Shown: positions 15,686-24,253 of the stretch, one piece after another
Position numbering within the stretch: the first letter of the stretch is position 1
How the letters are laid out: the number at the start of each line of letters is the position of its first letter
Source: Candidatus Poribacteria bacterium
GTDB taxonomy: Bacteria; Poribacteria; WGA-4E; WGA-3G
NCBI GenBank assembly: GCA_026706025.1
Contig: JAPOZO010000099.1
Coordinates: 1 to 57,780, forward strand
Length of the DNA: 57,780 nt
Reading direction: 5' to 3'
Made by a program: the position numbers and the translations under genes
Notes under the pieces: model-generated
Told to the model about the DNA's origin: nothing
Database searches by the model: none
Seen by the model: the letters and a program-made list of their open reading frames with translations, nothing else

Positions 15686-16879
15686 CTAAGGGCGGATAAC
15701 TGTGCCATCCATCCGACGCACCGGTGCCCAACCGCCGTTGAGCGGATGTTCTGGGAACGGGAAGCGTGCCGCGAGTTCCTCGTTTAGGTCCATACCGAGT
15801 CCGGGTTCATCATTTGCCCAAAAACAGCCGTCTCGAATCTCAGGGCACCCAGGAAAGACCTCTTTGGTATTCTCACCGAAAACGTGCTGCTCCTGAATCC
15901 CAAAGTTATAGCATGCCAGATCCAGCGCAACATTGGCAGCATGCCCGACAGGGGAAACATCACCCGGTCCGTGCCATGCCGTGCGCACACCAAAGAATTC
16001 ACAAAATGCGGCAAGCTTACGCGCAGGGCTGATGCCACCGATCTGTGAGATATGTACCCGAATAAAGTCAATAAGCCGGTCCTTGATAAGATGAACATAC
16101 TCATTCGGATTATTGAACAATTCTCCCATAGCAATAGGGATACTTGTCTGCTGGCGCATCAGTTGGAAATAATCAACGTCCTCCGGGGCAAACGGGTCTT
16201 CAAGGAAAAAGAGATTATAGGGTTCAAGCCCCTTGGCGAGATTAATCGCCTGTATGGGTGGGATACGCTCATGTACATCGTGGAGGAGTTCGACCTCGTC
16301 GCCAAGATTTGTGCGCAGATGATCAAAGAGTTTGATGATGGTATTCACATAAGGAGTCGGCTCAAAGGCAGGGGAACTTCGCTTTCCACCGCCTGCGCCG
16401 TAAGTGGAATATCCGGGTATTGCCACCTGTGCGCGGACATAGCGATAGCCTTGCTCCATATAACGACGGATGCTTGCCTCTACTTCCTCGAAAGTTCCGC
16501 CGCCTGCGTGCGCATAAAGCGTTGCAGCCTCACGGCATTTGCCACCGAGCAGTTGGTAGACAGGCATGTTGGCACGTTTGCCCATAATGTCCCATAAGGC
16601 GATGTCTACACCGCTGAGAGCATTATTGAGTACCGGTCCGTTTCGCCAATAGGAACTGACAAAACTGGTCTGGAAGATGTCCTCTATATTTGCCGGATCT
16701 TTTCCAACAAGAAAGGGTTTGAGATATTCATCGACTGCTGTGGCTACGGCAAGCGGACGTTGTGTAAACGTGGCACAACCGATGCCGTATAAACCGGGTT
16801 CGCTCGTTTCAATCTTAACAACAACAAGCCGAATCCCATTGGGTGCTGTCAAAATCGTTTTTACATCTGTAATTTTCAT
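15686..16879 (-). CDS. Mandelate racemase/enolase superfamily protein, D-mannonate dehydratase-like (ManD/RspA type)
   Basis: A 397-residue enzyme when started at the ATG at 16879 (MKITDVKTILTAPNG); the open frame further upstream translates a dispersed repeat and is not enolase-like. The capping domain (residues 1-125) is followed by the barrel with RAQVAIPGYSTYG, which matches the RVQ-x-G-x-PG-x-x-STYG segment of D-mannonate dehydratases. Likely Mg ligands are the Asp in LLHDVHERI and the Glu residues in FFLEDPF and MGELFNN. The catalytic His lies in WHGPGDVSPVGHAA. The expected reaction is dehydration of a sugar acid such as D-mannonate or D-gluconate; many ManD-like proteins have low activity. 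It heads a minus-strand run of catabolic genes. Confidence 0.8.
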   Translation of the reverse strand: MKITDVKTILTAPNGIRLVVVKIETSEPGLYGIGCATFTQRPLAVATAVDEYLKPFLVGKDPANIEDIFQTSFVSSYWRNGPVLNNALSGVDIALWDIMGKRANMPVYQLLGGKCREAATLYAHAGGGTFEEVEASIRRYMEQGYRYVRAQVAIPGYSTYGAGGGKRSSPAFEPTPYVNTIIKLFDHLRTNLGDEVELLHDVHERIPPIQAINLAKGLEPYNLFFLEDPFAPEDVDYFQLMRQQTSIPIAMGELFNNPNEYVHLIKDRLIDFIRVHISQIGGISPARKLAAFCEFFGVRTAWHGPGDVSPVGHAANVALDLACYNFGIQEQHVFGENTKEVFPGCPEIRDGCFWANDEPGLGMDLNEELAARFPFPEHPLNGGWAPVRRMDGTVIRP

Positions 16880-16975
16880 GTTTTTAATTTTCCTTGCGGT
16901 TCGGTGAGAGGTAATTTGAAATTTCACGTGCCTTTCCGTAGCCCCGTCCTCCACTACGTTACAGGCTACAATTTG
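16871..16975 (-). repeat. Leader repeat (family A), copy 1, at the start of the ManD-like gene
   Basis: Read on the minus strand, about 100 bases ending at the ATG are alike to 30761-30845: CTACG-x-x-ACGGG hairpin elements, then CACCGAACCGCAAGGAAA, a T-to-A rich run and the start codon. The repeat supplies the AAGGA ribosome site of the gene. The same core (CCGCAAGGAAAAATTAAAAA) also sits inside the hydantoinase gene at 18414-18435. Confidence 0.7.
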
Positions 16976-17036
16976 GATGCTATGAAGACAAAGTATATCA
17001 AACAGGATGCACTGTGTCAAAGGAATTTGGACAGTC

Positions 17037-19337
17037 CTATTTCTTCGTCAAAATAAGATTCTGATACACATCAACAACGGCGGCGAAATTCGGTGGTATT
17101 ACAGTGGTTGCGCTGAATTCTGTTATAACTGCGGGACCTGCGACTTGGTTGCCAGGCTGCAACGCTTCACGGCGATAGAAATCGGTTGGGAGTGCTTCAC
17201 CCTCAAAGACAACACGGTTTTGGACAGTAAATGCTTCAGATGGATCAGCATCAACGAGTGGTAAGGGTTGGATGGAAGGCTTGTCGGTCTCCCCAGTTGC
17301 CGTAAGTCGTAGGTTTACAACTTCAACCGGTGCGTCTGTTCGCGCATAACCGAACCGCTGACCGTGTGCAGCGTGAAATCTCTGAACAAGTGCATGTGCC
17401 CCTATTTCAGTAAAATAGGGGATATTTAGTTCATAAGACTGTCCTTCGTATCGTATATCAAGAGAACGGTCAATTTTAAGTTGATCAGGTGTGAATCCTT
17501 CCGGTTTCATCTCATTCTCCGCACGGGTTAAGAGTTCATCGAACCCAGCGTTTAACGCTTCAATGACTGTCTCGCCACCTGTTTCAAACCGCCATAGCAC
17601 TGTCTGTGAATAGTCTTTGACGACATCGGCAAAGAGCATCCCGTAAGCGGAGAGTAAACCGCCGTTTGGTGGAATCAGGATTGTTTCGATGCCGAGGTTC
17701 TCCGCCATAAAGGCAGCATGCAAACCACCAGCACCACCGAAGGAAACGAGTGTGAAGTCGCGTGTATCAAATCCTCGTTCCACTGAGATAACCTTGATGG
17801 CACGTTCCATGGCTGCGTTTGCAACTTTGAGAATACCGTCGGCAGCTTGCAGTGCAGGAATGCCGAGTTGTGCCGCAAATTTTTCAATGTGTGCGCCGGG
17901 CTTATCAAGGTTAAGTGACATCGCACCGCCTAAAAACTGAGTCGCAGCGATGCGTCCTAAGAAGAGGTTCGCATCGGTTACTGTGATGTCTTCTCCGTTA
18001 TTGTCATAGCAAATTGGGCCTGGATCTGCGCCTGCACTCTCTGGTCCGACGCGCAAGGCACCACCTGCGTCCAGAGTTGCGATAGAACCGCCGCCTGCGC
18101 CGACGGTATGGATGTCAATTAACGGCACCTTGATCGGGAGGCCGCTAATCGTGCTTTCCGTCGTGAGCGAGATGCCGTCATTACAGAGGCTCACATCCGT
18201 GGAGGTGCCACCCATATCAAATGTGATGATCTGGTTGTAGCCAGCAGTTTTAGCGATTTGATAAGCACCGAGAACCCCGCCAGCGGGACCAGAGAGGACC
18301 GTGCGGATACCAACAGACGTATCTTGGGACGGTAAGTTTTCAGCTTGCAATCTTCCCTGAAATGCCTCTACGGAAATACTACCGCCATTGGAGAGCATCA
18401 GTCGAAACGATTTTTTAATTTTTCCTTGCGGATAAGTATCGGCTGCTTGTTTCTTGACGCTTTTCGTGTTCGGGTCTCCCGCCATTTCATTACGAACCAC
18501 GGTTTCGTTAGAACTGTACAGCAAATCAGAATCTGTCAGTGTAGAGAGGTGCCGTTCTAAGGTAGGACGGATGTACGCATTCGCGACGGTGGTGCTGAAA
18601 CGTGCATACTCGCGGTATTCCGGTAGGACCTCGTGTGAACATGAAATTGGTATCCCAAGCCGTGCGAGGTGTGCTGCAACGATTTGTTCATTCTGCGGGT
18701 TGACATAGGCGAAAAGGAAACAGATTGCGACTGCATCAAGTTCCAACGCAGCGAGTTTGGAGGCAAGTGCATCCAAATCGGTGGATTCAATCTCGGTCTG
18801 GATTTCGCCTGTGTGCAGTGTTCGTTCCGGTATACCGAAACGTCTGTCGGCAGGGACAAGTGGTGCTGGACGTTCCACAAAGAAATCGTAGAGACTTGGA
18901 CGTGCCTGTCTGCCTATCTCTAAAACGTCTTCAAAGCCTTTCGTTGTGACAAGTGCAATGCGCGCGCCTCTCCGTTCAAGGAGCGCGTTCGTCGCGACTG
19001 TCGATCCGTGGACGATGTAAGGGCTGGGTGACCCAGCCCCTACGGCATCGGCACTGTGAAGACGCAGGATTTCGCTCACACCTTGTATCACGGCGTGTGC
19101 TGGATTTTGGGGTGTAGATAGGACTTTGTGCGTGAACAGTTCTCCATTGATACGCATCACGATGTCCGTGAAAGTGCCGCCCGTATCAACACCTATATTT
19201 TTAACTATGGGGGTCTCCTCTCGATTTTCTTCGTTGTCGAAAATCGGCTTTTTAACTATGGGGGTTTCTTCTCGATTTTCTCCGTTGTCGAAAATCGGTT
19301 TCTGGTGAGACTCAAGTTTATTTGGAACCAATTGCAT
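17037..19337 (-). CDS. Hydantoinase/oxoprolinase subunit A with repeat-derived insertions
   Basis: A 766-residue ATP-dependent amidohydrolase of the HyuA/5-oxoprolinase A class, which opens lactam or hydantoin rings. The ATPase fold shows GVDTGGTFTDIVM at about 48-60, the GSTVATNALLERRGAR segment, LSGPAGGVLGAYQIA and FDMGGTSTDVSL, and the hydantoinase domain continues to the end. The usual partner HyuB is absent from the window. Three parts look foreign. Residues of about 12-45 are two tandem 17-residue units encoded by a 51-bp DNA repeat. Residues of about 98-107 come from a palindrome at 19017-19043. Residues of about 301-308 (QGKIKKSF) match a leader repeat. A GAAG-type ribosome site precedes the ATG at 19337. 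The family core itself looks intact. Confidence 0.8.
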   Translation of the reverse strand: MQLVPNKLESHQKPIFDNGENREETPIVKKPIFDNEENREETPIVKNIGVDTGGTFTDIVMRINGELFTHKVLSTPQNPAHAVIQGVSEILRLHSADAVGAGSPSPYIVHGSTVATNALLERRGARIALVTTKGFEDVLEIGRQARPSLYDFFVERPAPLVPADRRFGIPERTLHTGEIQTEIESTDLDALASKLAALELDAVAICFLFAYVNPQNEQIVAAHLARLGIPISCSHEVLPEYREYARFSTTVANAYIRPTLERHLSTLTDSDLLYSSNETVVRNEMAGDPNTKSVKKQAADTYPQGKIKKSFRLMLSNGGSISVEAFQGRLQAENLPSQDTSVGIRTVLSGPAGGVLGAYQIAKTAGYNQIITFDMGGTSTDVSLCNDGISLTTESTISGLPIKVPLIDIHTVGAGGGSIATLDAGGALRVGPESAGADPGPICYDNNGEDITVTDANLFLGRIAATQFLGGAMSLNLDKPGAHIEKFAAQLGIPALQAADGILKVANAAMERAIKVISVERGFDTRDFTLVSFGGAGGLHAAFMAENLGIETILIPPNGGLLSAYGMLFADVVKDYSQTVLWRFETGGETVIEALNAGFDELLTRAENEMKPEGFTPDQLKIDRSLDIRYEGQSYELNIPYFTEIGAHALVQRFHAAHGQRFGYARTDAPVEVVNLRLTATGETDKPSIQPLPLVDADPSEAFTVQNRVVFEGEALPTDFYRREALQPGNQVAGPAVITEFSATTVIPPNFAAVVDVYQNLILTKK
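18414..18435 (-). repeat. Fragment of leader repeat (family A) inside the hydantoinase gene
   Basis: On the minus strand the sequence CCGCAAGGAAAAATTAAAAA lies in frame and encodes QGKIKK just before the conserved MLSNGG segment. The same core forms the ribosome-site part of the leaders at 16871 and 30761. Confidence 0.5.
19017..19043. repeat. Palindromic repeat inside the hydantoinase gene
   Basis: GGGCTGGGT-G-ACCCAGCCC (19021-19039) is a perfect palindrome with a one-base centre, framed by GTA and CTAC. It encodes VGAGSPSPY ahead of the conserved VHGSTVATNALLER block, where typical HyuA proteins have only a short loop. Confidence 0.65.
19198..19299 (+). repeat. Two tandem 51-bp family B hairpin repeats forming the hydantoinase N terminus
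   Basis: The units 19198-19248 and 19249-19299 differ at only a few positions. Each begins TTTTTAACTATGGGGGT and contains CGATTTTC, a 9-base loop and GAAAATCG. Both are multiples of three and translate on the minus strand as KPIFDN-x-ENREETPIVK. Single units of the same family lie in untranslated sequence at 56450 and 30850. Confidence 0.8.
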
Positions 19338-19378
19338 TTCTTCTCTCTTCTAACTACAACAATTTCTCTTACGAAAGC

Positions 19379-20338
19379 TCAAACAACTACATTTTGTGGT
19401 TTGCCTTCGAGGAAAGCGATGATATTATCTACCGCGCCTTCGTTTAGCAGTTCAACACCCTCCGGTGTCATATCGGCACAATGCGGTGTTAGAATTACCT
19501 GTTCACATTCTAAGAGCGGATAGTTAGCTGGGGGTGGCTCTTGGTCGTAAACATCAATTGCAGCACCACCGAGGTGTCCGCTGTCCAGCGCACGGATAAG
19601 CGCGTCGGTGTCAAGCACGCCGCCACGGGCAACGTTGATTAAGAGCGCGCCAGGTTTCATCAAGCCAAATTCACGTTCACCGATGAGATGGTGACTCTCC
19701 TCTGTCAACCTGACATGCAAACTGACGACATCGGCAGTACGGAGAAGTTCATCAAGAGAAACAAACTGAACGCCGAGTGCCTCTGCACGCGATGCTGAAG
19801 GGTTATACGTCCACGCGATCACATTCATCCCGACGGCTCGCCCGAGACGTGCCATCTCTGTCCCGATATGCCCGGTGCCGACAATTCCTAAAGTTTTCCC
19901 TTGCAAGTAGATGTTGTCCATACGGGGCCATCCGCCTGCCTTCATTGAGGCTGTGAGGAATGCTGCGCGTTTGGCGAGCGCGAACATCAGCCCGAACCCG
20001 TGCTCCGCAACAACCGGCGCGGTGCGTCCGGGTTGATTGCAAACAGTAATTCCACGCGCTTTCGCCTCCTCAAGTCCAATCATATCCGTTCCGATGGAGC
20101 AGAGCGAAATTAACTTGAGTTTAGGCAGTTGACGTAAGATGTCTGCGGGCCACTTGACGATCCCGCGCGAATTGATGAGGATGTCTGCACCTTCAGCGCG
20201 GCGGATTTTCTCCTCGTTCGTCTCGGGTCGGTCGGTGTAGAGGACAACATCGCCGTAGGGTTTCAAGCGTTCGAGATGCGGCGAGCCTTGGATTTGTGGT
20301 GGTGAATCACCGGGGACAACAATCTTGGGTCTGTTCAC
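19379..20338 (-). CDS. D-isomer-specific 2-hydroxyacid dehydrogenase
   Basis: A 319-residue NAD-dependent dehydrogenase starting at a GTG with AAGGA upstream. The cofactor domain shows LGIVGTGHIGTEMARLGR (GxGxxG). The catalytic Arg is in INVARGGVLD, the Glu in VYDQEPPPANYPL and the His in ILTPHCADMTPEG, which is the complete Arg-Glu-His set. It should interconvert a 2-oxoacid and the D-2-hydroxyacid (glyoxylate, hydroxypyruvate or phosphoglycerate types); the length is short for SerA, which carries regulatory domains. It lies 41 bases before the hydantoinase gene on the same strand and may share its transcript. Confidence 0.85.
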   Translation of the reverse strand: MNRPKIVVPGDSPPQIQGSPHLERLKPYGDVVLYTDRPETNEEKIRRAEGADILINSRGIVKWPADILRQLPKLKLISLCSIGTDMIGLEEAKARGITVCNQPGRTAPVVAEHGFGLMFALAKRAAFLTASMKAGGWPRMDNIYLQGKTLGIVGTGHIGTEMARLGRAVGMNVIAWTYNPSASRAEALGVQFVSLDELLRTADVVSLHVRLTEESHHLIGEREFGLMKPGALLINVARGGVLDTDALIRALDSGHLGGAAIDVYDQEPPPANYPLLECEQVILTPHCADMTPEGVELLNEGAVDNIIAFLEGKPQNVVV

Positions 20339-20364
20339 AAGTTATTCCTTATTTTTACCATCAT

Positions 20365-20414
20365 CTTCGGAGTCAAGACCCCGTCCTTCAGGATGAAGAT
20401 ATAGACGCTACCTA
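20365..20414 (+). repeat. 50-bp IS200/IS605-end-like hairpin repeat, copy 1
   Basis: This segment begins CTTCGGAGTCAAGACCCCG, has a small stem around TTCAGG, and ends GATATAGACGCTACCTA. It aligns without gaps to 39681-39730 at roughly three positions in four. Both lie just upstream of minus-strand start codons. The layout resembles the right-end hairpin of IS200/IS605 elements. The rest of the 284-base gap before 20623 shows nothing clear. Confidence 0.5.
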
Positions 20415-20622
20415 AGGTGTTGCTTAACGGAAAATTTGATTTTTGAAGATGGTCGTGATACAATGTTAGCGATGTACAGCACTGCACCACACTACGCGCA
20501 TTGATAATGTGCAAATGCAGGCGGTCAGTTTCCCTCACTTAGCCACCTACATTTTAAGGTGTTTTAAAAAAGAAATCAAGCACTTTTCATTGGCACTCCA
20601 CAATCTACGTTTGATGGATTAG

Positions 20623-21891
20623 ATGATGAAAATCAACACTGTCAATAAATTCTTACTCATCTCAATTGATTGCTGGCGGTTCGATGCACTCAGTCGGACG
20701 AACCCCCTTTTTAACACGCCGAAGTTCGACCTACTGACCCAGGATTTCTCGTTTGCTGAAAAGTTTTTTGTGCCAGCACCGGCGACACGTCCATCTCATA
20801 CCTCCTATTTCACCGGACTTTATCCATTTGAACACGGTCTCTATGGGCAGGCTTACCTTAAGATGTTCGAGGGTATCCCAAATCTATTTCAGATATTTAG
20901 TGATGCTGGTTATCACATCACCGGGCGTTCAGAATATCCGGATGTGTTCCGATTCCTCGACTTTGAGCCGTTCATTACAGCAATTGACCCGAATGCATCG
21001 GCACAACACCTCGGCTCACTTGAAGACTTGATCCGACAGTTCAAGCAGCCTTCGGACGTACCGCAGTTCTGTTTCCTGCATTTCTGGTATGCACACGCTG
21101 AATATGGCATGAGCGGAATTCCAGGGGCTCCAAGTTTCGGGTGGCTCGTCAATAACAATAGGATGGATGAGGCGTTACGTACCTACTACGCCGCTGTGAC
21201 GCATATACTCGAATTTAAGCTCGTTGAAATTTTGAAGCAACTTCATCTCTCAGAGTGGGCAATTTTCATCTTCGGAGATCACGGTGAAGGTATCTGCGAT
21301 GAGATTATAAACCACGGTGCCACACTCCATCAGAACGTGCTACACGTGCCGTTGTTAGCACATATCCCTGACGTGGGGAATCTGGAATTTCCGAATCCGC
21401 CGATTTCAGCGATTGATTTGTTCCCGACCCTTACAAACCTCGCAGGTATTGATGTGGACTATCATGGCTATGGACAAGACCTGCTATCTCCATCTAAAAT
21501 TGACGCAAACCGATTGGTCCTGTCGGAGTTGGATAGTCTCTACGGTGTTAGGTTTCTTGATAAAAATAACTTGGAGATACCGCACCATCGCGTAACTTCC
21601 CGGGCAATGGTTGATAACATAGAGATTGATAGGTATTCGGAAGGCGTTCGACTCTGGTCCCTAACGGATGGTAAGTATCTGTATCGTGAAAATGAACGGA
21701 CAAGTGAGTTCGTGTACCGACATGTCCTGAGTGGTGAAGAGTTTGCTTGTGAAGATCCAGATCGCTTCCGAGACGCCTATGATAACATCCTCATGAATTC
21801 TAATTACCACCACCTGAAAACGCAAGAATCTACGGCTGAGGAGACAGAGATTCTGGAAGGTAAGTTACGGGATCTTGGATATATTGAGTAG
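20623..21891 (+). CDS. Sulfatase-like alkaline phosphatase superfamily hydrolase with Thr at the nucleophile position
   Basis: A 422-residue protein with the sulfatase/alkaline phosphatase fold. The N terminus LLISIDCWRFDAL gives the first metal-binding Asp (D16). The nucleophile segment reads ATRPSHTSYFTGLYPFEHG, so the formylglycine Cys or Ser of true sulfatases (C/S-x-P-x-R) is replaced by Thr55 and the Arg by His59. FGDHGEG at about 218-224 gives further metal ligands, and HQNVLHVPLLAHIP follows as usual. The Thr form is common in phosphodiesterase, phosphoglycerol transferase and archaeal-type members, so a phosphoester rather than sulfate ester substrate is more likely. There is no signal peptide, so it is probably cytoplasmic. 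The N-terminal ATG is doubled (20623 and 20626). Confidence 0.75.
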   Translation: MMKINTVNKFLLISIDCWRFDALSRTNPLFNTPKFDLLTQDFSFAEKFFVPAPATRPSHTSYFTGLYPFEHGLYGQAYLKMFEGIPNLFQIFSDAGYHITGRSEYPDVFRFLDFEPFITAIDPNASAQHLGSLEDLIRQFKQPSDVPQFCFLHFWYAHAEYGMSGIPGAPSFGWLVNNNRMDEALRTYYAAVTHILEFKLVEILKQLHLSEWAIFIFGDHGEGICDEIINHGATLHQNVLHVPLLAHIPDVGNLEFPNPPISAIDLFPTLTNLAGIDVDYHGYGQDLLSPSKIDANRLVLSELDSLYGVRFLDKNNLEIPHHRVTSRAMVDNIEIDRYSEGVRLWSLTDGKYLYRENERTSEFVYRHVLSGEEFACEDPDRFRDAYDNILMNSNYHHLKTQESTAEETEILEGKLRDLGYIE

Positions 21892-22013
21892 GTTCAACAG
21901 GTGCTTTTTTATCTGACACAATCAACGAATTATGTGATAATGACATATCCTGTATCATATTTTCACTTGCGCGCTGCCAAGCACGCTTCTTCTAAGAAAA
22001 GGAAATTCTAACA

Positions 22014-22382
22014 ATGAAAGTTACGTTTGACCACGTCCATCTTCGGTGCGAGGACTTGGACGGTGCAATCAGTTATTACGAAAAGATATTTGACGGCAAA
22101 GTCTTAGAAACAGTTGATGTCGGTAGGTTAAAAGTCGTCCGTATGGAAATCGGTGGGGAACGGATATTCCTCTCCTCTAAATTACCGGATATGGAGGTAG
22201 AAGATAGCAGCGGCAATCCGCGCTGGGGGCTCTTCCAACTCGCCTTCACTGTAGAAGACCTCGACGCGACCGTCGCAGAACTCCAGGCGAAAGGCGCAGA
22301 ACTCGACTATCTGATACCTGAGTTCAAAAGGGCGTTTTTCAAGGGACCTGACAACGTTCAAATCGAACTCATTGGGATGTAA
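22014..22382 (+). CDS. VOC/glyoxalase-bleomycin resistance family protein
   Basis: A 122-residue single-domain protein with AAGGAAA before the ATG. It has two beta-alpha-beta-beta-beta units: VTFDHVHLRCEDLDGAISYYE in the first half and LFQLAFTVEDLDATVAELQ in the second, ending KGPDNVQIELIG. His24-like and Glu ligands (HVHLR early, QIELI late) suit a metal-dependent lyase, dioxygenase or isomerase, but the substrate cannot be told. The length is standard for the family. Confidence 0.8.
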   Translation: MKVTFDHVHLRCEDLDGAISYYEKIFDGKVLETVDVGRLKVVRMEIGGERIFLSSKLPDMEVEDSSGNPRWGLFQLAFTVEDLDATVAELQAKGAELDYLIPEFKRAFFKGPDNVQIELIGM

Positions 22383-22423
22383 TGGTTCACAGAACCTGCA
22401 CCTTTGTTCTGGCAAATCGTGGT

Positions 22424-22446
22424 GGGTGAGGTCCCGTGCCTCACCC
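22424..22446. repeat. Intergenic palindrome after the VOC gene
   Basis: GGGTGAGG, a 7-base loop and CCTCACCC form an 8-bp stem 42 bases after the VOC stop codon. It is of the same general kind as the palindromes found inside coding regions here. It has no T-run, so a terminator role is uncertain. Confidence 0.5.
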
Positions 22447-22527
22447 CTCTCTATATCCGTCCATAGTGGATTGGTAATTGAAAGCTTACTATAACGTGAG
22501 TAAGGTTGAGGTTACCTCATTAGAATT

Positions 22528-23427
22528 ATGATAGAAAAAGAATTTAGAAACGAAGATCCGCCCGGTAAGATTATTGCCCTTGTATTGTCTACCATTTCTC
22601 TTTACGGCGGGAATTCACTCGCTGTTAAGATCAGTTTGCAAGGCATTCCGCCGCTGAAAATGGCATTTCTTCGTTATATATTAGGGACTCTTGCTGTTGG
22701 TGGTGTGGGCTTTTTCCAGGGAATGTCAATGCGGTTGCGTTTTGAAGAAGTGCGCCGGTTGTCCGTAGTTGCGGTATTGCACGCATTTCATACCGTCCTG
22801 TTGAACATCGGCACTGAACTCACTATTGCTTCTCGCTCAACCATTTTTTTCGCGCTTTACCCAATTTTTACTGTCATATTCGGGCACTTTTGGCTTCCCG
22901 ATGATCGGCTCTCTGTTAGGAAGATATTAGGGATTCTCTCTGCCTTTGGTGGTGTTGTTGCAGCCATCGCGCCGAACCTACGAGGCGATGGCACCTTGGA
23001 GTCTCTCATCGGAGACCTGATTGTAACGCTGGCTGCCTGTCTCTTTGGACTCCGCATTACACTCACGAAGGTGTTTGTTCAAGACATTTACCCTCACCGC
23101 CTCCTCGTCTGGTTGTTGAGTTTAAACATTCCCTGTTTTCTATTTTTGAGTTATTTCCTTGAGCGTGGGAAACCGATTGCATTGACGTTGGCAAATGGAG
23201 CAGGAATGCTCTATCAAGGCTGGATACTCACGGGTTTCTGTTTTCTGACATTGACATCGGTGCTAAGAAAATACAAAGCAAGCAAATTGGTAGTCTTGTA
23301 TTTTTTCATGCCTGTGTCCGGTGTATTGTTTAGCAATCTGTTTTTGGGGGATGAACTGTCGTTGAGTATATTAGCAGGAACTGTATTGGTAGCAGCAGGG
23401 ATTTATCTGGTAAATATGAGGCGTTAA
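22528..23427 (+). CDS. EamA/DMT family transporter
   Basis: A 299-residue inner-membrane protein with about ten hydrophobic helices in two EamA halves. The first half shows GGNSLAVKISLQGIPPLKMAFLR and LRYILGTLAVGGVGFF, with the second half starting near LIGDLIVTLAACLFGLRITL and ending LSILAGTVLVAAGIYLV. The P-x-x-x-x-x-R pattern of helix 2 and the C-terminal small-residue-rich helix are typical of drug/metabolite exporters. The substrate is unknown. It is probably transcribed alone or with the VOC gene 145 bases upstream. Confidence 0.8.
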   Translation: MIEKEFRNEDPPGKIIALVLSTISLYGGNSLAVKISLQGIPPLKMAFLRYILGTLAVGGVGFFQGMSMRLRFEEVRRLSVVAVLHAFHTVLLNIGTELTIASRSTIFFALYPIFTVIFGHFWLPDDRLSVRKILGILSAFGGVVAAIAPNLRGDGTLESLIGDLIVTLAACLFGLRITLTKVFVQDIYPHRLLVWLLSLNIPCFLFLSYFLERGKPIALTLANGAGMLYQGWILTGFCFLTLTSVLRKYKASKLVVLYFFMPVSGVLFSNLFLGDELSLSILAGTVLVAAGIYLVNMRR

Positions 23428-23606
23428 AGTAGATATCGATGTGTAGAAAACGAGCGATGGGTGAGGCGTTGCACACCAATTATTAGGTTTCGACAGATCT
23501 GCGATACACTCGGTTTCAACTGGAGTAGTCTTTATTAGGTCTAAATTAACGTTGGCACTTCAGGAATCCCTATCTAACAATCTTTTCATGCGGTTGGTGT
23601 TCATTT

Positions 23607-24209
23607 TCATTCAGCACCCCAATCGTGCGTTTTTGTGCCGCCGTCATAGATAACGGCGTGTCCTGCTTCTATCAACGCCTCAGCGACATCAGTAGATACA
23701 CCATCTTTGAAACATATCACATCCGCGATGATGCGACCTGCATATTTATCCAGCGCTGGATTCTGGATCACGAATCCGAGCGTGCCGTCATCTTTACTGT
23801 TGTCAAGGAGCAATTGTTTAAGAAAGTCCGTTGCGGCTTCAGCACGTTCTTTTTCCCGTTGAATTGAGATTTCGGTGCGGTCGCCGCGGATCGGACGCTT
23901 TTCAGGCGTATCTACCCCCGCTATTCTGATGTTTGTGATGCTATAAATGCCGTCAACACGACGTTCAATACCGGGCCAGAGGGTTAATTGCGCCTCGCTC
24001 ATGCCCGGCGTTGGTGAATGAAACGGATAGATTAAGATCGCTACATCTTGGATTGTGTCGCCATCGTAGACATCGTCGATATTATCAATCGTTCCATAAT
24101 AAATCGGTGCGCTGCTTTCGGGGAGCAGCACATCAGAAGTCTCACACGCGGCAAACAACAGGCACAATAGGAACGCCAAGGTTATTTTTCTGAGAATTGC
24201 GCGAGGCAT
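23607..24209 (-). CDS. Thermonuclease (SNase)-like lipoprotein
   Basis: A 200-residue protein if started at the ATG at 24209; the frame is open to 24263, where a start would overlap the alcohol dehydrogenase stop by ten bases. The shorter form opens with a lipoprotein signal (LLCLLFAAC, lipidated Cys22). Residues of about 40-190 are an SNase/OB-fold domain with the catalytic set VYDGDTIQD (metal Asp), RIAGVDTPEKRP (Arg, Asp-Thr and Glu) and KYAGRIIADV (second Arg). It would cleave DNA or RNA outside the cytoplasmic membrane with calcium. It follows the alcohol dehydrogenase gene closely on the same strand, though no functional link is evident. Confidence 0.75.
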   Translation of the reverse strand: MPRAILRKITLAFLLCLLFAACETSDVLLPESSAPIYYGTIDNIDDVYDGDTIQDVAILIYPFHSPTPGMSEAQLTLWPGIERRVDGIYSITNIRIAGVDTPEKRPIRGDRTEISIQREKERAEAATDFLKQLLLDNSKDDGTLGFVIQNPALDKYAGRIIADVICFKDGVSTDVAEALIEAGHAVIYDGGTKTHDWGAE

Positions 24210-24253
24210 ACCATGCTTTGCGTCAACGGCACGGCGGCGCGTGCCCACCACTT

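Noticed and set aside
16880-17020. N-terminal extension of the ManD-like gene
   Set aside because: The extension translates a dispersed leader repeat and adds no enolase-family sequence.
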